Origin: Oribacterium sp.
GTDB taxonomy: Bacteria; Bacillota_A; Clostridia; Lachnospirales; Lachnospiraceae
NCBI GenBank assembly: GCA_017940955.1
Contig: JAGAXP010000024.1
Location: 1 to 17,865 of the forward strand
Length of the DNA: 17,865 bases
Direction: 5' to 3'
Shown piece by piece: positions 1 to 4,995 of the stretch (its first letter is position 1; each line of letters opens with the position of its first letter). The position numbers and the translations under genes are program-made. The notes beneath the pieces are model-generated. The model was given only the letters and a program-made list of their open reading frames with translations. It had not been told where the DNA came from and searched no databases.

Positions 1-66
1 CCTGTAGTTTTGCGTCGCCGGATTTCTCCGGGTTTGCCCAACTAAGATCTAGGTTGGATCTTAGCT
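1..66 (-). promoter_or_regulatory. Cyclic-di-GMP-I (GEMM) riboswitch, cut by window edge
   Basis: Read on the minus strand, positions 41 to 1 carry the hallmarks of the GEMM-I aptamer: a GGGCAAACC segment, a stem CCGGA/TCCGG capped by a GAAA tetraloop, then GACGCAAAACTACAGG, which is the conserved tetraloop-receptor side. The family binds cyclic di-GMP and controls the gene downstream, here left of position 1 and not visible. The 3' end of the aptamer and the expression platform are also outside. Just 5' of the core, 42-64 forms a perfect 8-bp hairpin (CTAAGATC/GATCTTAG) that may be part of, or compete with, the aptamer's outer stem. None of the genes inside the window is under its control. 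Confidence 0.82.
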
Positions 67-128
67 TAAAGAGAAGCGAACCGTTTTTTCTGGTTCCTTT
101 CTTTTCTCATCTCCTCTTTACAATACTA

Positions 129-156
129 ATTATACTATAAATTATTTAAATTGCAA
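129..156 (-). promoter_or_regulatory. Promoter for the riboswitch leader
   Basis: On the minus strand, TTGCAA (156-151) and a perfect TATAAT (134-129) are separated by 16 bases, in very AT-rich DNA. Transcription would start near position 121 and run leftwards into the riboswitch. An additional imperfect hairpin follows (GGAACC/GGTTC, about 83-101) in the presumed leader. The same gap holds an AT-only palindrome at 195-218 directly after the HD-domain gene; it has no T-run, so I do not call it a terminator. Confidence 0.55.
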
Positions 157-218
157 CAACTTTAGTTAAAATTAATAAATTAATTTCGTCTTTTAATTTG
201 TATATATATATTCAAATT

Positions 219-824
219 TTAATATTTATGTTTCTCAGCTGCCATTTCTGTATTAATCGTATCTTCACTTTCGGCCATTGCTTTCATCGTCATATCAAGG
301 AGTTTATCAAGCTCCCATCCTAGCTGTTCGGCGCCACGTTCGATCACTTCCCGGGAACATCCGGCGGCAAAACCCTTGCTCTTATACTTCTTTTTCAGGG
401 ACTTTAATTCCATGTCCTTTGTGCTCTTGGATGGTCTCATAAGTGCCGCAGCCCATATAAGTCCTGTAAGTTCATCTGTTGCAAACAGTACTTTTTCCAT
501 CTCGTGTACAGGTTCAACGTCTATTGTCACACCACAAGGTACAGTAATCCCATATCCATGTGAGCAGACAGAATGGATGATACCCTCATCTACCCCTCCT
601 TCCCTTAGTAAGGATACCGCTTTAAGGCAGTGTTCCTCCGGGTACAGCTCAAAATCAATGTCGTGGAGAAGTCCTACAATGCCCCAGCGATCTTCTTCAT
701 CCTCATATCCTAGTTCTTTTGCATACCACTTCATAACTGCTTCCACTGTCAGTGAGTGCTGGATATGGAACGGATCCTTATTGTATTTTTTCAGCAAATT
801 AAAAGCTTCTTCTCTCGTTATCAT
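219..824 (-). CDS. HD-domain phosphohydrolase family protein
   Basis: A 201-residue soluble protein of the HD superfamily (metal-dependent phosphohydrolases acting on nucleotides or related phosphates; substrate unknown here). Metal ligands are visible as H23 (QHSL), H54-D55 (LLHDID), H89 and D117, giving the H..HD..D pattern. I chose the ATG at 824 over one at 851: it overlaps the esterase stop as ATGA, has a GAAAGGATGG ribosome site upstream, and begins like the family (MITREEAFNLL). The coupling to the esterase gene suggests co-translation. The family is often annotated only as 'HDIG domain-containing protein', so a precise reaction cannot be given. Confidence 0.85.
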   Translation of the reverse strand: MITREEAFNLLKKYNKDPFHIQHSLTVEAVMKWYAKELGYEDEEDRWGIVGLLHDIDFELYPEEHCLKAVSLLREGGVDEGIIHSVCSHGYGITVPCGVTIDVEPVHEMEKVLFATDELTGLIWAAALMRPSKSTKDMELKSLKKKYKSKGFAAGCSREVIERGAEQLGWELDKLLDMTMKAMAESEDTINTEMAAEKHKY

Positions 825-1459
825 TTTTCTACCATCCTTTCCAGTGCCCATGAAAACGCCTTTGCAGTTCTTATATCAGCATCCTTAAAGTGATTGCCCT
901 TATTCCATTCAAGGAAAACATCGAGGCCTTTCTCTTTTAAATATTTATATGCCCCGTTTATGCAGTCTCCTACTGTTGCCATGACCGGATTACGGGTATT
1001 CATTTCCTTGTCACCGAGACTTAAATAAACAGCATCTGTTTTGATCTCATTATCTTTCATATAAGCGATGAATCCCGGGAACCACATAGACGGAGATGCT
1101 GATGCTACAGCCTTAAATGTGTCTGTCTGATAAGAAGCCCATAAGGAGAATAACCCTGCAAGAGAATATCCTCCGAAGATATATTGCTTATCCTTGTCAG
1201 TACAGAGCTTCAATATCCGGTCAAGAGTTCCCTTTGCACCATCGCCAAAATCTTCTTTTCCAAAAACAGCTTTGGCTTTCCATGGAGAAAGATCCCTGTT
1301 CCAGTTTTCAATCTTAACAGCAATAAAATGGAAGTCCTTATTTGAAAGCCGGATTATCTCATTTACCTCGTTTTCAATGGATGACAGTTCGTATTCATCT
1401 ACAGGCTGTATAAGAACTATATCTGCATCCGGGCTTCCATATTCAAATGTATCCACCAT
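821..1459 (-). CDS. Alpha/beta-hydrolase esterase
   Basis: 212 residues with an alpha/beta-hydrolase core and no signal peptide, so probably a cytoplasmic esterase or acyl-hydrolase. The nucleophile elbow is GGYSLAG with S99; it is a G-x-S-x-A variant because the usual last glycine is alanine. H190 in KGNHFKD is the likely catalytic histidine, and D150 in SLGDKEM a likely acid residue. The start at 1459 has a well-placed GGAGG. The gene overlaps the HD-domain gene by four bases (ATGA). Substrate is unknown; esterase-D-like proteins are the nearest recognisable group. Confidence 0.75.
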   Translation of the reverse strand: MVDTFEYGSPDADIVLIQPVDEYELSSIENEVNEIIRLSNKDFHFIAVKIENWNRDLSPWKAKAVFGKEDFGDGAKGTLDRILKLCTDKDKQYIFGGYSLAGLFSLWASYQTDTFKAVASASPSMWFPGFIAYMKDNEIKTDAVYLSLGDKEMNTRNPVMATVGDCINGAYKYLKEKGLDVFLEWNKGNHFKDADIRTAKAFSWALERMVEK

Positions 1460-1514
1460 ACTGCCTCCGTTCTTTTTATAGCATCTAAATCCACAAACTA
1501 TTCAGGCTTTATCA

Positions 1515-1685
1515 TCATTCAATAGAGTATTCCAGCATCTCATATTTAAGCAGGCTTCCCTCTTTGATATCCTCCGGGAGCAATGCCCTTGCAACGAGCA
1601 TAAGATCATCAGACTCAATATCTATCCTTCTAAGATTTGCATAATCACCGTCGATGCTTACCACAACGTAATGTCTTGTTTCCAT
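1515..1685 (-). CDS. Small DUF3006-like protein (56 aa)
   Basis: A 56-residue acidic protein starting METRHYVVVSIDGDYANLRR and ending in LLKYEMLEYSIE. The layout (short beta-rich start, a 'DGDYA' segment, then LLPEDIKEGS) resembles the DUF3006 family of small Firmicute proteins of unknown role; that match is from memory and moderate. The start at 1685 is preceded by AAGGAG nine bases upstream, inside the end of the preceding gene, whose stop is three bases before this start. The two are therefore almost certainly co-translated. Confidence 0.65.
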   Translation of the reverse strand: METRHYVVVSIDGDYANLRRIDIESDDLMLVARALLPEDIKEGSLLKYEMLEYSIE

Positions 1686-1688
1686 GGT

Positions 1689-1916
1689 TCAATACTCCTT
1701 CTTAATATCCTTAAGACTAAAGGCATTTTTGAATTCTGCAATATCCTTTTCGCCACGAATAACCATTAACTCATGAAACGCCCCTGTCTTTTTATCCTTA
1801 AATCCTGCAACCTGTTCACCATTGCATATTGAAGCACGGATCACAGGTATCTCTTTTTCGGGATCGTAGTCATATGCCGGGATATTTGGTTTTCTCTTTG
1901 GAAAAATGCTAAACAT
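1689..1916 (-). CDS. Small conserved hypothetical protein (75 aa)
   Basis: A 75-residue protein of unknown function. After a short basic start (MFSIFPKRKPNIPAYDYD) it contains PEKEIPVIRASICNGEQV and ends in NAFSLKDIKKEY. Similar short proteins are, to my memory, common in Lachnospiraceae; the automatic name 'aspartate dehydrogenase' sometimes attached to such proteins is not supported by any visible motif. A longer reading from 2012 is possible, but the ATG at 1916 has GGAG five bases upstream and avoids a 74-bp overlap with yaaA. It sits between yaaA and the DUF3006-like gene with short spacing, consistent with one transcript. Confidence 0.65.
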   Translation of the reverse strand: MFSIFPKRKPNIPAYDYDPEKEIPVIRASICNGEQVAGFKDKKTGAFHELMVIRGEKDIAEFKNAFSLKDIKKEY

Positions 1917-1938
1917 AGTAACTCCAAAAAACGTAAAA

Positions 1939-2685
1939 TCATTTTCTTCTTTCAAATACCAGTTCATCACTGTTAGATAGCTCATCCATGAAAACATATC
2001 CAAGACGGTCAAAGGTCTTTATCTCATTTGGATCTTCTATCATGTTTTCTGCCATAAACCTTACCATCTCGCCACGTGCCATCTTTGCATATGTTCCCTT
2101 TGTCACAAGCTTTCCATTTGCAGTCTCGCCAAAAGTTACAGTTATAAATGTATCATCCGGTCTCAGATACTTTTCTATACATTTTGAATATTCCTTAGAC
2201 GCAAGATTAATGATAATTCCGGTTTCATCTCTTACTTCATTATAAAGCCTCTTCCCCCAAAGTTCATATAAATCTTTGTGGCTATTTATAGCAGCCTTTG
2301 CCTGCATCTCAAGCCTATAAGGTGTCACTCCATCTAAAGGCTTCAGTACTCCATAGAATCCCGATAGTATCCTCAAATGTTCCTGAACATAATCTATGGA
2401 ACTCCTCTCAAACACTGCCGGTGCCATATATTGATATGCAAGACCTTCATATGATATGATCGCTGGGGTTAAACTACTGCGTAAATCCATATTCCTGATA
2501 CGTTCATAATTCTGCTTTGCTATTTTTTCATTACAGCCCCACAATTTTTGAAGTTCTGATAGTGAATGATCACGGAGCCAGGACAGGATATATTCTGTCT
2601 GTTCAAGGAATACGGGAATATCCTTATAGTCCAGTTTATCAGTATCCATATTCATTTTTTTAGCAGGTGATATAATAATTTTCAT
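1939..2685 (-). CDS. yaaA: Peroxide-stress protein YaaA (UPF0246)
   Basis: A 248-residue full-length member of the YaaA/DUF328 family. It starts with the signature MKIIISPAKKMN and ends with the typical DRLGYVFMDELS segment. In E. coli YaaA lowers free intracellular iron during hydrogen-peroxide stress and binds DNA; the role here is by family. The ribosome site is poor: the nearest AAAGGA is about 15 bases upstream of the ATG at 2685, so translation may be weak or the leader may matter. A TATAAT (2767-2762, minus) about 75 bases upstream could be the -10 element, but no convincing -35 is visible. It heads a short run of minus-strand genes down to 219. Confidence 0.9.
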   Translation of the reverse strand: MKIIISPAKKMNMDTDKLDYKDIPVFLEQTEYILSWLRDHSLSELQKLWGCNEKIAKQNYERIRNMDLRSSLTPAIISYEGLAYQYMAPAVFERSSIDYVQEHLRILSGFYGVLKPLDGVTPYRLEMQAKAAINSHKDLYELWGKRLYNEVRDETGIIINLASKEYSKCIEKYLRPDDTFITVTFGETANGKLVTKGTYAKMARGEMVRFMAENMIEDPNEIKTFDRLGYVFMDELSNSDELVFERRK

Positions 2686-2855
2686 AGTTTTAAACTAAAA
2701 TCCTTTGCATCTAAAAACTGCCAACACATGTAAATCATACCACATAGATGATCTGACAAACATTATAAAGCATCCTTGAGATAATATTTCTGTAATGATT
2801 ATTTTATCCCCCGGCCGGTTCGATAATTTGTACGTGACAAAGTGATATAAATAAG

Positions 2856-2916
2856 TTCATTCACTTCTAAATTATTTATAGATATGGAGGTCCCTTCCAT
2901 ATGGTCAAGTGATGAA
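2856..2916. repeat. Nested imperfect palindrome in gene-free stretch
   Basis: Inner arms ATATGGA (2882-2888) and TCCATAT (2896-2902) enclose a 7-base loop. Outer arms TTCATTCACTT (2856-2866) and AAGTGATGAA (2907-2916) pair with one bulge. The surrounding 2686-2983 has no gene on either strand that I can support. The palindrome lies between yaaA and the recombinase remnant, at the low-GC side of the composition change, so it could be an operator, a transcript end, or a recombination site. Confidence 0.45.
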
Positions 2917-2935
2917 TTCAAATTTCGACAGAAAA

Positions 2936-2979
2936 ATACCCCCTTCATCCGGGATCTAAGTTCCAAACAAAGAGGGTAT
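2936..2979 (-). terminator. Rho-independent terminator of the GC-rich operon
   Basis: Minus-strand arms ATACCCTCTT and AAGGGGGTAT pair over 10 bp with one G-T, with a 24-base loop, followed directly by TTTTT (2936-2932). It sits five bases after the stop of the recombinase remnant and would end transcripts from the GC-rich operon that starts near 9620. Confidence 0.6.
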
Positions 2980-2983
2980 GTGT

Positions 2984-3088
2984 TTATTCTGAGATCTCGC
3001 CCACGAAGTTGTAACGGATCGTGACTTCCTGAACTTTCTCACCGTCCACGACCTGCGTCTGCGACAGACAGATGACAGCCGATATAAA
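2984..3088 (-). pseudogene. C-terminal remnant of a large serine recombinase
   Basis: An open frame with no start of its own reads ISAVICLSQTQVVDGEKVQE and then VTIRYNFVGEISE before a TAA. The tail 'VDG..VQEV.I.YNFVGEI' resembles the extreme C-terminus of large serine recombinases with a DUF4368-type end (for example conjugative-transposon integrases); this is family resemblance, not proof. Its first codon follows the TGA of the GMC oxidoreductase, which lies in the same frame, so the operon sits flush against the broken recombinase. Base composition already matches the GC-rich block. Confidence 0.5.
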
Positions 3089-4387
3089 TCATGATCTGAT
3101 CCTCCCGGCAATCTTCTTTGCGAGCGCCATAATCGTCAGGATCGGCGGATTGCCCATCGATCGCGGCAGGATCGTCGCGTCCGCGACGTAGAGGTTGTCA
3201 GGCAGCACCGGAGAATGGAGCGAGTCCTTCTCCCGGGCGGTCAGCGGAAGCATGCCGCCGGGATGGCCGGCGTTAAGCGTCCCCAGGAACTGCCGGTCGT
3301 CGGGCACGCCCATATGCCTCAAAATCTCCCGGCAAATAAGGACAGCCTCCTCCATCCGCCTTTGATCGGAGGCCGTCATCTGCTTGTCGATCGCCCTGGC
3401 GCTGATACTGCCTGTCTCGTCATCCGCGAGCTTGATCATGATGCTGGCGATATCCTGCATCGGCATTCTCCAGTCGCGGTTAAAAAAGAAGCTCAGATAG
3501 TCCATATAGGGAGAGAGAATGCAGCCGTCCTGCTGGCTTATAAAGGGCATCAGAATCTGTCTGTCCTGCCTGATTCCCGGCAGGGGCCCTGCCACGCAGA
3601 GCACAGGATCCACAAACAGAGTCCGGCTGACAGGTATGCCGGCATTCTCAAGAATCACCGGCGTGCCGAACCCGCCAGCCGCAAGGACAATGAGGTCTGC
3701 CCGGTATGTCTCCTTTTTTCCGCGGTGTCTGGCCTCAACGCCTGTCACGACTCCGCCTGCGATGTCAAGCCCGGTCACTCGGCACCCCGTGATCAGCTCG
3801 GCCCCTGCCGCGACAGCTTGATCGACCAGTTCCCGGGTATCCCACTTTACCCCGACCGGACAGCCGATGGCGCAGTGGCCGCACTCGATACAGCCGGCGG
3901 CATGCCGCAGAAGCTTCGGCGTAACCTGCGGTTCCAGGCCCATTCTCTCAAACAGACCGAACATCTTCTCGGTCGCCTTCGACCAGTGCTGCCGGTGTTC
4001 CGTCGTGATCGGAAGAGAGGCATAGAGTTCCTCAAACGGCTCGTCGAGATCGATGCCGAGCTCCTTCAGTGCGCCGTCACAGCGCACGGCGTTGCCGGTC
4101 GCCAGTGTCGTCGTTCCCCCGAGCCCGATGCCGCGGACCATTACCATATCCTGGGACTTCTCGACGAGCATATTCGGAAGCAGCATCCGGATCATCCGCT
4201 CGTCAAAGTAGAGGCCGCTTTTTCTGAGTTTCGCCAGATTATTTACGTTGAACGAAAAAGGCCTGAAGCTGCCGCCCGCCTCGAGAATCGTCACCTTATA
4301 GGGCCCCTGCAGCTCCTTCGCCATCATCGCGCCGCCGGCGCCGGTTCCGATCACAATGGCCGTCTTTTGCGTACTGGTATGATTCAT
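3089..4387 (-). CDS. GMC-family FAD oxidoreductase with four-cysteine motif
   Basis: 432 residues. An N-terminal FAD-binding Rossmann motif GTGAGG (14-19), the LEAGG end of the second strand (35-39) and a GIGLGGTT segment (86-93) mark a glucose-methanol-choline oxidoreductase. The C-terminal GMC pair is visible as H375 (NAGHPGG) and N413 (MGNPPILT), expected to act on an alcohol. At 166-177 there is C-IE-C-GH-C-AIG-C-P; such motifs are known in the long-chain fatty alcohol oxidase branch of GMC enzymes and could hold a metal or iron-sulfur centre. Likely role: oxidation of an alcohol, or a related flavin redox step, on the pathway product. It is the last gene of the operon, 26 bases after its neighbour, with a strong GGGAGGAG site. 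Confidence 0.85.
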   Translation of the reverse strand: MNHTSTQKTAIVIGTGAGGAMMAKELQGPYKVTILEAGGSFRPFSFNVNNLAKLRKSGLYFDERMIRMLLPNMLVEKSQDMVMVRGIGLGGTTTLATGNAVRCDGALKELGIDLDEPFEELYASLPITTEHRQHWSKATEKMFGLFERMGLEPQVTPKLLRHAAGCIECGHCAIGCPVGVKWDTRELVDQAVAAGAELITGCRVTGLDIAGGVVTGVEARHRGKKETYRADLIVLAAGGFGTPVILENAGIPVSRTLFVDPVLCVAGPLPGIRQDRQILMPFISQQDGCILSPYMDYLSFFFNRDWRMPMQDIASIMIKLADDETGSISARAIDKQMTASDQRRMEEAVLICREILRHMGVPDDRQFLGTLNAGHPGGMLPLTAREKDSLHSPVLPDNLYVADATILPRSMGNPPILTIMALAKKIAGRIRS

Positions 4388-4413
4388 ATTCTCTCCTCCC
4401 TAAGCGGTCAGAA

Positions 4414-4995
4414 TCATCGACCGCAATGACCACTCATCTGAGTAAAGCAGGCGCGGCAGCGTCCGCACCCCTCCGTGAGCCTCTCCGAAAAGACGAGCCG
4501 GCCGCCCCCGCAGATGCCCGCGATGACGCCCTCATCCATAAGTGACATCACGGCGCAGTCACTGGGCGTATAGCAATGGCTGAAAAAGCACCGGCTCACC
4601 GTGATGTCTCCCGGCAGCTCTCCGCTCATGCGTATGCCGATCGTCTTGTACAGGTAAAAAATCAGCCGCGTCAGATCCTCTTTTTTTCTGAATCCGGTCA
4701 TGCGCCGGATCGCACTTCCTAGCTTTCGGGCCTCACGCCTGAGTGCCTCGCGCTTTACTGTCTGCAGCCGACTATCTGCCTGCGGCCGAACGCCACTGTC
4801 GTGAAGACAGGCGGTCGTAAAGGCCGCGTACAGGCTCAGCGCCCTGCGCGACGTCCGAAACCACACCGCCGGCCCTCTGCGGCCGAAGGCCCGCTCCGTC
4901 GCAGACATAAGGATCTGAATCTCTATGGCCGCTATCCTGTCCGGCGTGTGCTTTTCGAGAATGGTCAGCAGGCCCCTGAAAACTGTCGCCCTCAC
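4414..4995 (-). CDS. Cysteine-rich protein of unknown function
   Basis: 193 residues, not recognised as a named family. The N-terminal two thirds are basic and mostly helical. The C-terminal third is cysteine-rich: C136, C141 and C147 (SRCFFSHCYTPSDC), C162 (ICGGG), then C177, C180 and C183 (GCGRCRAC), and C191. This looks like a metal or iron-sulfur site or a redox domain. The order 'F.ER.TEG...C...F' faintly recalls the end of L-2-amino-thiazoline-4-carboxylate hydrolase-like proteins, a weak likeness. The start is GTG, overlapping the fusion gene's stop as GTGA, with GAGG ten bases upstream, so translation is coupled. Its place between the acid-reductase fusion and the GMC enzyme suggests a redox partner or maturation factor. 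Confidence 0.7.
   Translation of the reverse strand: MRATVFRGLLTILEKHTPDRIAAIEIQILMSATERAFGRRGPAVWFRTSRRALSLYAAFTTACLHDSGVRPQADSRLQTVKREALRREARKLGSAIRRMTGFRKKEDLTRLIFYLYKTIGIRMSGELPGDITVSRCFFSHCYTPSDCAVMSLMDEGVIAGICGGGRLVFSERLTEGCGRCRACFTQMSGHCGR

Noticed and set aside
376..888. 170-codon plus-strand open frame opposite the HD-domain gene
   Set aside because: Serine-rich shadow; the minus strand has the complete HD metal site.
3215..4429. 404-codon plus-strand open frame opposite the GMC gene
   Set aside because: It is the antisense shadow of a GC-rich gene: arginine/histidine/proline-rich, no domain, no ribosome site. The minus-strand GMC motifs are unmistakable.
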